A DNA stretch of 64,000 nt from Centroberyx gerrardi (lineage: Eukaryota > Chordata > Actinopteri > Beryciformes > Berycidae). Location: assembly GCF_048128805.1 (NCBI RefSeq), contig NC_136004.1, positions 20,257,284 to 20,321,283 of the forward strand. The letters are read 5' to 3'. Below, piece after piece: positions 23,901-34,300 of this stretch. A program made the position numbers and the translations under genes. A model generated the notes under the pieces. That model ran no database searches, was not told the origin of the DNA, and was given only the letters and a program-made list of their open reading frames with translations. Each line of letters begins with the position of its first letter. The stretch's first letter is position 1.

Positions 23901-26180
23901 GACAGCCCAGTGCAAAACTGATCTTTGGCAAAACAGCAGTTGAATAGATTCAATATATGGGAAATACATAAGGAAAAACAAGTTATCTTTTGATATATAC
24001 CCTTTTAAAGCACACAATCAAGCCTCTTGTAACTGAAATTGAGCGTACCTCAAGTTCCTCAAATATCTGAAATTATCTCTGCATGTCGCTCTGTTCCAAC
24101 TAGGTCTAGTACAAATAGTGAAAAATCAACTCCTCTCCAGCCAAAGCCAGTGTGCATCTTGTCTGTGCTTCATTCCACATCTTCGCAAAGCCTTGTATCC
24201 AAAAGAAAAAGTTGCGACATTGGACATTTGGAACCTTTTTCAACCTCATTCCATTCAGTTTTTATTTGTACAAATTTGGTTGCAATTCAATAATAGCCAA
24301 AACTCTGCTCAAATGGTGGAATTGTATGCTGCCTAGCAATGTTGTCTTCCTATTGAGTTTTCTATCAAAGGATTTGGAACAGTTGGCGCCTTGCTGTTTT
24401 CAGTGGCGTAACTCTTGTTAGATAGAAGGCTCTGCACACACTGTGGTGCTCCCACATGCCAAGGTGAAACTGCCTGAGGCACTGACAGAGGATCAGCTTT
24501 CTGGCTGCTAAATCCTCACATTTTCCATTTGTGGGGAAATTGCAAAACTGACCCCAGATCAGTCTTTACAAGCAACTTCACCCTATTCTGTGTTGTGTGC
24601 TGTTCCACACTAGACCTGGGCAAATTTTGTATTTGAAAGTAGGTTAAAATATCCAGATTTAACTTTTGAGGAACATTGAACAGCTTCAAACATGAATGGG
24701 AATATCATTTCCAAATTAAGACCAATCCATCCACCTTCAACTCATGCTTTTGCCCAGGTCTACTCCACACTGATGTGGGTACCTTCTGAAGACATGCGTT
24801 TGGGCAGGGTGGAGGCTGGCGACGTGGGCCCATGGTGGGCCAAGGAAGATGAGGAGGGATAGGAGGGGTGGGAGGGATGGGAGGGAGGCCTGGAAGGTCG
24901 AGAGGGGGGTCTGGAGGGCGGCCTGGTGGGCGTGGCCGCCCGAGGAGGCAGGGAGGAGGGGCCAGACTGGTAACGAGGGGGGGGGCGGGAGGAAGGAGAC
25001 GGACAGGGTGAGGGCCAATGGGATGAACCTAAAAGAGGGAGGGACAAATGATAAAGGATGACAAACAGCTGATGACAACTAATTACAGGGGGAGAAAAAC
25101 AAAGCTATAACAAAAATAGAAAGTAGTGGCAGATGAATAAACGTAAGAAAGAAAGGGAAAGCAGGGATAAACTGATTGAAATGACATAAGGAAAAAAAAA
25201 TAGATAAATGCATAAAACAACCCAAGACAGCTACAACACAAATGAACCTCCCAGAAACTCTAAGCCAAGCTCACCACCGGTCCAATAAACAGTAGAAGAT
25301 TAAGAAAAAAAAAAGATTCTATTCTACTACAGGATGAGCAGCTTGAAGAAAACTGTGCAGTCACTCTGCGTGTGTCTGTTTCTGATTTGTTTTTCTTTAC
25401 GAAAGGCTTTTACCAAGTGGATGGCAAGTGAAAAAAAAACTACACTCTACTATATTTAGTATTTTGATGTTCTGTGTCTTGTGGCCGGTTCCACTAAATT
25501 ATATTTATTCTGTGATTTTATGATTGTCATGTTATGGAGTCTTTCATTGGTGAGACTACTGGTTTGTACAGGATGCCATTCTGTCTTTGTGCTGACTTTT
25601 TAATAACCCCACCCCAATGGAAATAAGCTCTTGAGCTTTATTGTGTTATCCTTGATGACTGTACGTGAAATTATTTTCTGGCTGGATCCTATTCATGTAC
25701 TAGTTCTTAATAGAATACATTCAATAAATTCAATCAATCAACAGCATTGGGTTGTGTGTGTGATGCACCATCCCTACCTCCGTTCACCACCCTCTGGTCG
25801 GCCCCGGAGCTGGGGCTGTAGTCGTGAGGTCCTGGTCGTGGAGTTGAGGGTCCAGCTGAGCTCTGAACCAGACGGGGCGAATTCTGACGCCCCGCCCCCC
25901 ATGACATCGCCTCCCTGTTCCTCTGACCTGGGGGAATGTACTTGTTCTCTCTGCACACATGCACGCACGCACAAGCATATGCACACACACACACACACCA
26001 CAGGCAGAGGTGTTAGATAAACATGTACAAGTCAAGATAATGAAGGGGAGGATTTAATTCTATACTATATTACATGCAGTTAAGCATTTCTCATCAGCCA
26101 AAATGTAAGTAGTTGTTCTGGGCACAGCTGCTGCGATATAGTCTATTTATTGAACTTGTTGGAACTACTTTTCTCTCTCT

Positions 26181-26233
<53 letters not shown>

Positions 26234-29200
26234 GGGTCCTGGTCGCACCTGCTTAGTGTGTGTGCCTCCCTCTCCCCTCGCACCACGGCAGTGTATTTCT
26301 CCTCCTCAGAGCGGTCATCGTTCTCCAGGGCCACGCGAGCCTTGTAAGTGGCGCTGGCCTCAATCTCCTCGGCCAGCTGGGCAGCACGCGCCTCCCTCTT
26401 CAGGAACTCCTCCGAGTTGTCCCGCTCCAGAGGGACGCTGGGAAACAAGCACAGGTCAGACACGGCAGCAGGGCGATGCAGTGACTAGGGAGACTGTTCG
26501 TCAAACAGAAGGCCCGGTTTCAAGCCCCTGTGACAGCGATCATTAAAAAAATGCATTCAAAAAAAATATATCGCATCCCTGTTTATCTTACTCTACACCA
26601 GAAAAAAGGTCCATGAGCCATAGACTAAGAAACACTGCATTCAAGTGATATTTTACTTTCTTTCTTTCGTCCTTGAAAATTATGACCACGGACACAGGAA
26701 AAAACTATTATCAAGGAACCCATCGCAGAAGTTTACATACATGTTTGGAGTATGACGTTCAGATTACTTGTATGCAGGAATGTGTGCTAACAAAGTGAAA
26801 ACTCTTTGAACACAGCGATGCATACACACAGAGGCAGACATATTACGAGAGAAGCTTACGTGTATGTGGACAGGCTGCTGTCGTACGTAGACAAGACTCC
26901 ATACTTCTCCTCATTGTACTTGAACATGTCATTGGGGTCCCACCCGTTCGACTGATATGAGAGAGAGTGAGAGAGAGAGAGAAAGAGAGAACCGTGCATC
27001 AGATGACTACTGTACATCAGTTGACAGGCACCTTCTTTGTTCCTTTCTCTCTTTTTATAAATGCATTTATAAAAAATTATTTATAAAAATAAAAAAAAAC
27101 GAATATAATGAGAACATGAAAGGTCTTGGAAAATGTATTTCTTCTTTTTTGAGTGCAAACCACTTTCTCCACTGAAGACATTTGATTGGTTTTTACGCAC
27201 CAAACAAAGCAAAGGTGAGCGCGGTTATTTCTCCTATAGACTTGATTCCTTTCTCTGTTCGACATATTTAAAACAGATAACATGTATGCATGTGAGGAGA
27301 AAGTGTCAAGGATAACAAAAAAAAAAACATCCAGTCCTGTATATTTCCACCAAGGTGCGAGTGAAATCATGACTTCAAGACATACATTGTATTCTTTTTA
27401 AAAGCATCAGTTACAAGCCATTAATATCCTACAAGCAATTAATATCCAATATTAACATCCTAGGTCAGCGAACAGATGGGTTATAGTCTCTTAAAAGAGG
27501 AGGCGTTCCAGCAATCTTGCCTTAATTCTACCATTAAACGACATGGCATTCACTGTTATGGAAACATCTACCTCAACCAAGACCAAGTCAAAGACCAAGA
27601 CTGGAAGAGAGAATGTGTGTTAGCAGGTGATATATCGATGTGTACTCTGTGTGTGTGTGTGTGTCTCTTCTTACCACGTCAGTGTCCAGGGACTCCAGGC
27701 TGTCAGAGGTGTGTGTCTCTCCTCCATCCCAGGGCTCGAGATCTTTCTCCTTGTGCTCTCCGTTGATCCTGCTGCTCACCGCTGCATCTGTGAAGTTGTC
27801 TGTGACACACACACACACAAAGAAATACACATTTCTATACAGCAGACAATCACACACAGAAACACAAGTTACCCATACATACACACACAGAAGCTCATGG
27901 TGAAATGCAGTCAAACGGTGACACATGGTTGCTCTCTCACTGCTTATGCAGGCAAGTGCTCAAGCCTGAAGAGTTTCTGCCACAGGCTCTCAGAGCAAGG
28001 CCTACAGGGAGGTAGTGGTGGTACACCAGTCACACACACTCACAACCAGACATGGGTCCAACTGGATTGGGGAAGAATCCTTTCAAAAATAATTGAGTGA
28101 TCGCTTGAGCTGGCCTTGGTAATGCTAAATCTAATGGGTTTATGACTTATGTCTGGTAAAGAAAGTGAAAAAGGCACTCCCACCCATCTTAGCTTGAAAA
28201 AACATAAACCAATTAATTCAAGAGGAGAAGCCATCTGACCTTCATAAGAAATTCATTGTAGGCATCATAGTGTTTGTTTTTTCCACTTTCTTTAGCATTT
28301 ATTACATTTCCCTCCATTACTCCCATCTTAAAGATAAAACTTTCACGTGTATAAAAATTCTACTTGGGACTGATGACAGTCCATACTTTCAGGACCGCTC
28401 ACACTGCTCCCATGGGAACTTTCAGAATGATTCGGTTGGCTCAACTGAACTAGGGCTAGGCAAGCTCAACGAAAACCCCCAATTGTATTTGAAAGGAAAT
28501 CAAATCTCATTTCAACCCAAGTCTGCTCTAACATCCAAGAGCTAGCACTGATGGACCACGTGCATAAAGCGTATCAACCGCCTGGAGTGACATCACACGC
28601 TCCTCCCAGCTCATCCCACAATGCAAAGTGCATCCAAGCATTTCTGGCACAGAGCAGGGCAAGTTCAGAAATGCTAGATCCGCACCATACTGTGAGATGG
28701 GCTCGCAGGACTGAATTATGTCAATAGAGGTGGTTGGCATGCTTAATACACATGGTCCATCACAGGGATTGGAATTAGGAAAAAAAAACAAAAACATATA
28801 CAAATCAAAAGAGGGCATGGGGGGGGTAAGCAAACATGCATTTAGATTGCAATCAATTATATGACTTCGAAACACTTCAGGCCCAAACCTAATTTAGACA
28901 TCCCAGATGTCTGATTTTTCACACTATATCCAGAAAGCAAATTAAGTTACGAAAGCTCAACATGAGTTTGCAATCAGTTGCTTTCAATGGAATTACACAT
29001 ATGAAATACATATGCATCTGACAGTTATGTGTGTCTGCCTAAGTGGGATAAGCAAGATAAATATTTAATTACATTGTGTGTGATATGGTAACTGCTCTGT
29101 TTCTCCATTGAAAGCAACATCAAGCCTAAAGGTAATGAAGGATCTGGTGAAAAGAAGGAGCAAGACTGACTTGAGTCTGACTTGAAATTTGACTCTTAAA

Positions 29201-32200
29201 ATTTTATGAAAGCGTTCCTCACATGATTAAGCCTCAATGTGGACTTTAATGCATTTTCATTACACTGTTAAAAAGATTAGACCCAAACCTGGGAAATCCC
29301 CACATTGCATTTTCATCTTTCAATAAAGCTTATCAAAGTGTGTATGAGTGTGTATGTGTGCATACAGAAAGGTGTGAGAGCAGAAAACAGCCATATATTA
29401 CCTGTGTCAGAGGAGACTAGACCATTGGAGAGGAGAGACAGACAGATGAGAGAGAGAGTCAGAAGATGGACTGACAGACAGACTGAATGACTGACTGGCG
29501 GTCACACTAACAGTTGACACCAACCCCCACCCCCCGCCCTCCCGACTCCCTGAAAAAGGAAACACTGATGATACCCAGTCTCATCTCCACATTAATTTTT
29601 GAGAAGTCCCATCCCTTAGTCTACCACTCTTGTAAATCTGTAATGGTCAATTATCATATTCAGGGTCAACGGATCAACCAGATGCGCTTTTTAAGGGCAA
29701 GTGTTGCTATGCGACCACATGTAAAAATGGAGATTTCAGACTCTATGTGGAAAAATAATGTACAAGTGACAATGTAAACTGCCATCTTGCCCCAAAAGGA
29801 AAAATCCTCATCTGGTGGATGTGTAACCTTAACAATGATGCTGCAGATTTTGCTGCAAAACAAAGTGAAATTTCCAGTCAGTCAATCCACAATTGTTCAG
29901 TTCAAGAAGATAATTTGTCAGAAATGACAACCCAGCACTACCATCTCATAGAATCATGAGGTGAGCCTTGACACTTTATCGCCTGTTCATTTTAAGATCA
30001 TAAAACCCTCCCACACAGTCCATTATGGTTCAAAACAGAACTGTATGGGTCAAGATGAATTAGATGAAGGAGACTCATTCAGCCTTTATTGAGTGTCCTC
30101 GCTGTGCCAGGGCGACCTTCGGACCAATCAATACTTCACATTAGTCTTCAATGAATGGCCACTCAGAGCAGACGCACAAGATTTAACTCACGGCCTCTGC
30201 GACATCACAGCAGTAAATACAGGCTGAACGAGATCAATAAGTTGTGTGTACGGACTGATGGGCATTCACTTTGGCATACGTGCGTTTGTTTTTATGTGTG
30301 TGCAATACATACAAAGTGACACCTAGTTATACTGTGTGCGCCTGTTCATGAGTGTTTACTATGTACAAGAGCGGGTGTCAAAAGATCGCTGTATGTGCGC
30401 CTAGATAATATTAAATCGACAACAATAGCTTCTGTACCTTTCCTGGCAAAATTCAGATCCACATCTTTGAAGGTCACCACTACTACGTCGGAGGCCTTGA
30501 AAATGATGCTCTCCACAATATCCTCTTTCCTGGGGCCCACACTTGGCTCCGGGCTCTTTCTGTGAGCCGCATCCAACACCAGGTCACACTGAGGGAGAAA
30601 ACAATGTTAAATTTCAATAAGCAAGAGGCTGGTACCATCTAAAGGAGGGATGGGCAAATTTTAAACTGATTAGCAGACCTTCAACCAGACAGGAGGAACT
30701 GATCAGTGAAATCACCTGATGTAGTGTTTGGTTGGAATGAAAACCTGTATACTCTTGGCCCTCTGTGGCACATGATTGGCTATCCTTGATCTACAGGAAA
30801 TCAGTTGTAATTCATAGTCTGGTCTCATGACCTGACAAAAGCGGTAGCCTGATATGAGATACATGAATAAAAAAAAAATTAAAAAAAAGTACAACATTGG
30901 TGGGAGTAATGAATGTTTCTAATGTTCCATCAGGAACTGAAGTTACGGCAATGCTCTGCCAACTAAACTGTACAGAAAACCTCTAACATCACTCAGGTTA
31001 AGCATTTCATTTGTGCAGAATGAAATTTTCCTACAGGGGAAGGATTGTGAAATACTTCAACCTAAAAGGGAAGATCAGGGACCACATACCTCTCCTCCAT
31101 AAAAGGAAAGATGGAGACGCTGATCTTTTTCTAAGCCACCTTTGGGGTGAAGCTGCCGTTGAGTGCTGGCTAGGCACTATCTTCCCTGCATACTTAGCCT
31201 TAGCCATTAGCACGGTTAACAAGGAAATTACACAACTGACGAATGTATGTGACACCGTATGTGTGATCCTTACCTCGGGACCGTATGTCTTAAACACTCC
31301 TTCATAGACTGCTCCGTTCTTCACTTTCAGCTCACATTTGGTCCCCTGTAAATAAGTAAGCCTATCATTATTCACTGTGTACTCACTCATACATTTCAGT
31401 GTCAATATCAATTTACACATTCAAAAAACAAGTTCAGAGACCCATCTGCTACAAAACAGAAATAAACAAATGATTGATCAATCTCCGCTTTGTTTATGCA
31501 ACCAGCTGTCTCTACAAATTACACAGGCTTTGTTTATTGCAGCGTAGATATTTTGGAGACAACAGCATGTGGTAAATGACAGGCTGCAGTACATGCTGCT
31601 GTACCTAATTCATTTACAGTAAGCATGATTCACATGGCTGTTTCACACAAGGTTTTCTTGTGACTGTTTGAGCCTGCTTCCCTTGTCTCGTTATTGTTAT
31701 TACACATAAGACAAAATGCAGAAGCAAATACTACATATAATCTGCAAATGGAGCATCATCTCAAAGACTTAATAGACACACAGTACACATACCACCACTG
31801 ATGTCAAGACATGGACCATCCTCATATTTGCATATACACCATTGAAAACGACCTGAGGAAAAAAAAATCACTTAAGTTCTAATGCTCCCACTGTTCAAAG
31901 ACAAATTAGACTAAACTCAGACAGCCTTATGACAACTATTAGGCATATGCATAAATAAGAAGCAAAAGTTGAGATAATGTGCGCACATTCATCAGTCCTG
32001 CATAACAGTGCATAACAATAAGAAAGAGATGCCCACACACTGGATTTATGCTTCCATTGTGGCCCATTCTGTGCAACTTTTCAACCAAATGTACGCCTGA
32101 CAAAAACATGATAATGTATGTCTAAGTAACGCAGATGATGTTTGGTGAAACTTTGCACAGAATAAACCAAAAAGGAGCTTCAATCCAGTGTGTGTGTATT

Positions 32201-33003
32201 TTTTTCTATGAAGGAGCAGCCCTTCTTTGATACCATGCAGTACTGTGAGGTATAGGCCTACATCTATTTCTCATAATACAGAGTTCTGAGACTGAAACAG
32301 CAGGGCCCTGCTGACTTGCAAGAGTTAACTGTTCAAACAGGTTACTTACTGCTGCAGAAGGACCTTTACCACTGTGTCGTCCTCTGAAAAAAAAGGGCAT
32401 TGTTGTCAGAATCACCATTATCATCAGTATCACGCTTCTCTCTAGGATTTTGTGACAAGGTGTTGCTGGGGACCCATCAACGATATCAAATAATACTCTA
32501 ATGTAGTCAATCATTGACTGATTGGAAATTTCAAAAAGTGGTGATGTAAATCTATGAAGTGGCACAGAACCGCTGTTATATGGTTTCGGGAGATCCCCAA
32601 GAATCATCATCACCATCACTGGACCTATTCCAATCTACAAATATTGTGCATATGACAGTACAAGAAAAAACATTGTGCACAGCCTGCAAGTAGGTGTTGG
32701 TAACTACAAGAAGAGCATCAGTAGAGCAAAAAAATCCAAATACCACAGACACTCAAGTAGTCCTGGGTCTTAAGTGTGTGGTTACAGCCACATATTTTCG
32801 CTCTATTGTGCATGAGACTTTATATATAAAGTCTTTCCATATGTGGATATTGTGTGGATTCTGAAATTCCCCTTAAGTCCAAAAATATTTTGTTGGATAG
32901 AATCATGTTCAAGTGGCTGTCAGCCAAACACTGTGTAGCCTACATTTTTTCAAGCATGTCCTAAAATGCACCTTGTACAGCAGCTGGCACACAGCCAGCC
33001 AGC

Positions 33004-33038
<35 letters not shown>

Positions 33039-34300
33039 TTGATTCAATGTTGGCAATGGCCACTTTCCATACAATATACTTTTGCAGTGAATGAGTAATA
33101 AGTAATTCACTTGAGCTACTTTCAAAAGCTAATTTCCTTAATAATGTAACTAAATCAGTCCAAGCCATTTTAGCATTTCTGAACTGCAATAGGCTGGCCT
33201 ATGCTTCACTTGTATCTAGGTGTCTAACTGGTCCAACCTTATTTTACAACATCTTCGGCAAGGCCCCATTGGATAAAACCTACGCAATGAATGGGACATA
33301 CTGTCCTAGTGACCGGTGAATAGAAGGCTATCCAAATAATCACGCCAAAATGCACAATATGCATACAGCTACTACATTGATAATGTGTGCTATGTCTTAA
33401 AACGACATTTACACAAATGTCATGCTTCAAGGACACTATTTCACACAAGCAGCACCGGCAACGTCAAGGTTGAAAGCCCGTCGGTCTAATTCCCCTCTCC
33501 TCTCCTCCTCACCCCTTCACCACCCCCGCCCCTTTCTTTCATGCGCCCACACATTTTGTATCAAATTCTTGGCAAACCCATTGCAGCATTGTTGCGGTAA
33601 CAAGCTACATACCAGTCATATCAAAATAAAAGCCGTCTTTTATCGCAATCGATTAAGATCAAAGTCGCCAAGCTGCGTAACATTAGGTGGCCGAGTAGCC
33701 GTTAACACTGAATGAGGCAAGTGCACTGAATAACAAGCATGGGCTGTCAAATGGCTAATTAACGCTAGCTGGCTCTCTAACTATGGACTTCAGGCTGGTC
33801 CAAAGCCTGATAGTACTCTAACATTAGCAACTTAGCAAGCAACTTTGCTACTACAAGCTCGCGAGAAAATCTGTTAGTCCACCAAAATAGGTCAAAATAC
33901 ATGGACAGAGGCCAAATGCTATGTTTGATTTCACATGTAAAAAGAGGTAACGTTAGGTCGAAGTTCCAACATCATGCGAACAGACAGGCCTCGCTAACTG
34001 CATAACGTTACGCTAGGTGACCAACACGTCGCAAGGCCCAAATACGTTCACACACACATACAAGTTTTGGACCACATAACAGAAATGTCACCTCCTACAA
34101 CTGACACCATTAGTAACGATTACAACCATGTCCTGGAAACTGATCACATTAGCCCCAGCTACTGTGTAATTTCGCTAACGTAATTTAACTGACCTGCCCA
34201 AATTCTGTCGTCCCCCGCCGCTTCCGCCAGCACCAGAGGCAGCGGCACCACCAGTGCTGCCACCGCCGGGCTTGCGATTTCCACCGGCCTTCATTGACAT
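14900..34300 (-). CDS. atxn2: ataxin-2, complete gene, 24 coding exons
   Basis: RNA-binding cytoplasmic protein that, in the family, binds poly(A)-binding protein, acts in translation and mRNA stability and is a stress-granule component. Coding exons in transcript order (high-low): 34300-34194, 32383-32350, 31852-31793, 31345-31274, 30588-30438, 27799-27675, 26951-26860, 26437-26249, 25950-25778, 25028-24783, 23436-23251, 22385-22206, 21986-21879, 21690-21620, 21412-21048, 20960-20897, 20775-20629, 18905-18839, 18554-18361, 17864-17738, 17550-17359, 17081-16870, 15852-15675, 14928-14900. They total 3369 nt (1122 residues) with every phase matching. Order: Gly-rich N-terminus, Lsm domain (about residues 48-130), LsmAD (about 184-260), long Pro/Ser-rich disordered region, PAM2 motif near 727-738, Gln/Pro-rich tail ending HHQQQL. 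The start is ATG at 34300 because it aligns with the internal human MSLK methionine; an in-frame upstream ATG at 34441 exists but its extension looks non-coding. No polyQ run follows the start. Confidence 0.97.
15675..15852 (-). CDS. atxn2: atxn2 exon 23: AHMQSGIVQSH ... AHPQ
   Basis: AHMQSGIVQSHHAAATHPPM, MLMATQGPPGGPQPPMPQTA and LNPIPVSSTTHF. Donor gtacgc. Conserved penultimate exon. Confidence 0.95.
16618..16840 (+). repeat. dispersed repeat, copy A
   Basis: CATCTCACCTTATGCCCAGC..., TTACAGCACAACTG, TATATCATGATATAAATA, TGATCCTGGAACGGGCC and CAGGAAACA recur in the same order at 56620-56815. Lies in the atxn2 intron between exons 22 and 23. Family not recognised. Confidence 0.65.
16870..17081 (-). 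CDS. atxn2: atxn2 exon 22: AQALHLANQAP ... MAHVQQ
   Basis: QALHLANQAPQQQMYSALAP, TPPSMTPGPNPQSPQ, AQQTVYIHPQQVQ and NHMAHVQQ. Strong similarity to human. A GT-rich tract precedes the acceptor. Confidence 0.95.
17359..17550 (-). CDS. atxn2: atxn2 exon 21: Pro/His/Gln-rich tail
   Basis: VSPGPMPQQYPHPSATLHPH, PQPSATPTGQ and APSPVQHPQHPQAAA. The ATLHPH and QPSATPTGQ blocks match human. High GC, with plus-strand shadow frames. Confidence 0.94.
17738..17864 (-). CDS. atxn2: atxn2 exon 20: MQGSARMMAPPTHGQP
   Basis: AQHVFSPVMQGSARMMAPPT, HGQPSLVSSSTTQYPEQTHT then MY. Aligns with human VIQGNARMMAPPTHAQPGLVSSS. Acceptor tcctgtag, donor gtacgt. Confidence 0.94.
18361..18554 (-). CDS. atxn2: atxn2 exon 19: PNMPQQ ... 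HYQSQ
   Basis: VPNMPQQRSDQHHPQGTP, TMMHPATAAGPPIV and SPQQFTSQPLVQQMPHYQSQ. Donor gttaac is weak; reading through it adds about 14 Tyr-rich residues before a stop, so an extended last exon is possible as an isoform. Confidence 0.9.
18839..18905 (-). CDS. atxn2: atxn2 exon 18 with two possible donors
   Basis: SPAMYHVQMPHMTVSQSKPY then RP. Donor gtaaag at 18838 gives YRP-VPNMPQQ, matching human YRAVPNMPQQ. A second donor gtgaga six bases further (exon end 18833) would add Gly-Lys in frame. I chose the first by homology. Confidence 0.85.
18906..20628 (-). other. atxn2 intron 17
   Basis: No exon seen. Holds CA microsatellites at about 19156-19215 and 20229-20252 and purine-rich runs (20340-20460). 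Confidence 0.6.
20629..20775 (-). CDS. atxn2: atxn2 exon 17: PKPANTPTPPRPQ segment
   Basis: PKPANTPTPPRPQGQPSPS, then YGQTVCFPQMYPLTPVSPGVQ. Phase 0 at both ends, donor gtgaga. A GT tract (transcript sense) precedes the acceptor. Confidence 0.94.
20897..20960 (-). CDS. atxn2: atxn2 exon 16: PAM2 motif
   Basis: QVRKSTLNPNANEFKPRFN contains the PABP-interacting PAM2 motif (LNPNAxEFxP). Human reads LNPNAKEFNP; the Leu, Ala, Glu-Phe and Pro positions that define the motif are kept while two spacer residues differ. Confidence 0.95.
21048..21412 (-). CDS. atxn2: atxn2 exon 15: large disordered exon
   Basis: LQSSSNPDPVFDQMMTKPPR through an Ala/Gly/Pro-rich part to DVTSQGVQTTATST and KPEDKEEKKEAVQ. 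The VTSQGVQT block and the acidic/basic DKEEKK end match human. The plus-strand open frame here is a GC-rich shadow. Confidence 0.94.
21620..21690 (-). CDS. atxn2: atxn2 exon 14: HRKQIDNLKKF segment
   Basis: GPPSMATDHRKQIDNLKKFS then VDFR. A short helical segment conserved in vertebrate ataxin-2. AT-rich exon, donor gtaagt. Confidence 0.92.
21879..21986 (-). CDS. atxn2: atxn2 exon 13: TANKENVKP segment
   Basis: AKECRVQETRQTSPTANKEN, VKPLDSSPSITRPVCK; aligns with human SEAKDSRLQDQRQNSPAGNKEN. The acceptor ends taaag, weaker than most. Confidence 0.9.
22206..22385 (-). CDS. atxn2: atxn2 exon 12: HRPRSPRQNS segment
   Basis: Begins VHRPRSPRQNSMGGASPGSS and continues Ala/Thr/Pro-rich to ATPSVEG. 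Human has VPRLSPKTHRPRSPRQNS; this copy lacks the PRLSPK part. Confidence 0.93.
22461..22809. mobile_element. hAT-type MITE with 8-bp target duplication
   Basis: Left end AGGGATGGGACGATATGC and right end GCATATCGTCCCATCCCC are inverted copies. CAGTTACT flanks both sides (22453-22460 and 22810-22817), the 8-bp duplication typical of hAT elements. 349 bp with no transposase. Inserted in the atxn2 intron between exons 11 and 12. A related copy lies at 59867-60252. Confidence 0.85.
23251..23436 (-). CDS. atxn2: atxn2 exon 11: PPRMSPKSQR ... GGTWSSVVSG
   Basis: Disordered segment with conserved PPRMSPK and SGGTWSSVVSG blocks. Acceptor ttctccag, donor gtagaa. Confidence 0.95.
24611..24762. mobile_element. 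short hAT-like MITE
   Basis: TAGACCTGGGCAAA and its inverse TTTGCCCAGGTCTA bound a 152-bp AT-rich body. The flanks TTCCACAC and CTCCACAC agree at seven of eight bases, consistent with a decayed 8-bp target duplication. It ends 20 bp from atxn2 exon 10 (24783), just inside the downstream intron. Confidence 0.65.
24783..25028 (-). CDS. atxn2: atxn2 exon 10: Pro/Ser/Arg-rich repeats
   Basis: WPSPCPSPSSRPPPRYQSGP, RAATPTRPPSRPPSRPSRPP and LPKRMSSEG. Disordered, very similar to human; it includes an extra HPSHPSYPSSSS insertion. Confidence 0.95.
25778..25950 (-). CDS. atxn2: atxn2 exon 9: ENKYIPPGQRNR segment
   Basis: Starts RENKYIPPGQRNREAMSWG, then GRQNSPR and a Ser/Pro-rich stretch ending DQRVVNGG. 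The motif is conserved in vertebrate ataxin-2 and ataxin-2-like proteins. Confidence 0.95.
26185..26224. repeat. (GT)n microsatellite next to atxn2 exon 8
   Basis: About 20 GT units; on the atxn2 transcript this is a CA repeat 25-65 bases after the exon 8 donor. Confidence 0.95.
26249..26437 (-). CDS. atxn2: atxn2 exon 8: LsmAD helical part
   Basis: VPLERDNSEEFLKREARAAQ, LAEEIEASATYKARVALEND, DRSEEEKYTAV: the charged helix of LsmAD. The donor gtgcga is followed, 25 bases on, by a CA repeat in transcript sense (GT on the plus strand, 26185-26224). Confidence 0.96.
26467..26560 (+). mobile_element. tRNA-derived SINE head
   Basis: GATGCAGTGACTAGGG resembles an RNA polymerase III A box. GGTTTCAAGCCCC fits a B box about 40 bases later, and an A-rich tail follows. 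Intronic in atxn2, opposite to the gene. Confidence 0.6.
26860..26951 (-). CDS. atxn2: atxn2 exon 7: LsmAD start
   Basis: SNGWDPNDMFKYNEEKYGVL then STYDSSLSTYT, the highly conserved start of the Lsm-associated domain. Acceptor tatcag, donor gtaagc. Confidence 0.96.
27675..27799 (-). CDS. atxn2: atxn2 exon 6: linker INGEHKEKDLEPWD
   Basis: Encodes DNFTDAAVSSRINGEHKEKDLEPWDGGE then THTSDSLESLDTDV. This links Lsm to LsmAD. Short GT/CA tracts lie close to both splice sites. Confidence 0.95.
27800..30437 (-). other. atxn2 intron 5 (2.6 kb)
   Basis: No exon found. Mostly AT-rich unique-looking DNA with a short GT-rich stretch near 29335-29365 and a C-rich run near 29520. Small open frames here have no recognisable domain. 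Confidence 0.55.
30438..30588 (-). CDS. atxn2: atxn2 exon 5: Lsm C-terminal part
   Basis: CDLVLDAAHRKS...GPRKEDIVESIIFKASDVVVV then TFKDVDLNFARK. Corresponds to the Sm2 half of the Lsm domain. Acceptor ctccctcag, donor gtacag, one base of an Asp codon left over. Confidence 0.96.
31274..31345 (-). CDS. atxn2: atxn2 exon 4: Lsm core strands
   Basis: GTKCELKVKNGAVYEGVFKT then YGPE: the Sm1 motif with the conserved KNG..YEG.F pattern. 24 codons, phase 0 both sides, donor gtaagg. Confidence 0.96.
31793..31852 (-). CDS. atxn2: atxn2 exon 3: start of Lsm domain
   Basis: Twenty codons: VVFNGVYANMRMVHVLTSVV, nearly identical to human IYANMRMVHILTSVV, the first helix/strand of the Lsm fold. Phase 0 at both ends, donor gtatgt. 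Confidence 0.96.
32350..32383 (-). CDS. atxn2: atxn2 exon 2: 34-bp microexon
   Basis: Encodes RGRHSGKGPSAA, the counterpart of human RGRNSNKGLPQ, between acceptor ttttttcag and donor gtaagt. It keeps the frame between exons 1 and 3 and is too short to be found by reading-frame length. Confidence 0.9.
33006..33038. repeat. (CA)n microsatellite in atxn2 intron 1
   Basis: Pure CA tract of about 16 units. Confidence 0.95.

Noticed and set aside
32206..32619. 137-codon minus-strand open frame as an independent gene
   Set aside because: Only its 34-base core is a real atxn2 exon; the rest is intron read through.
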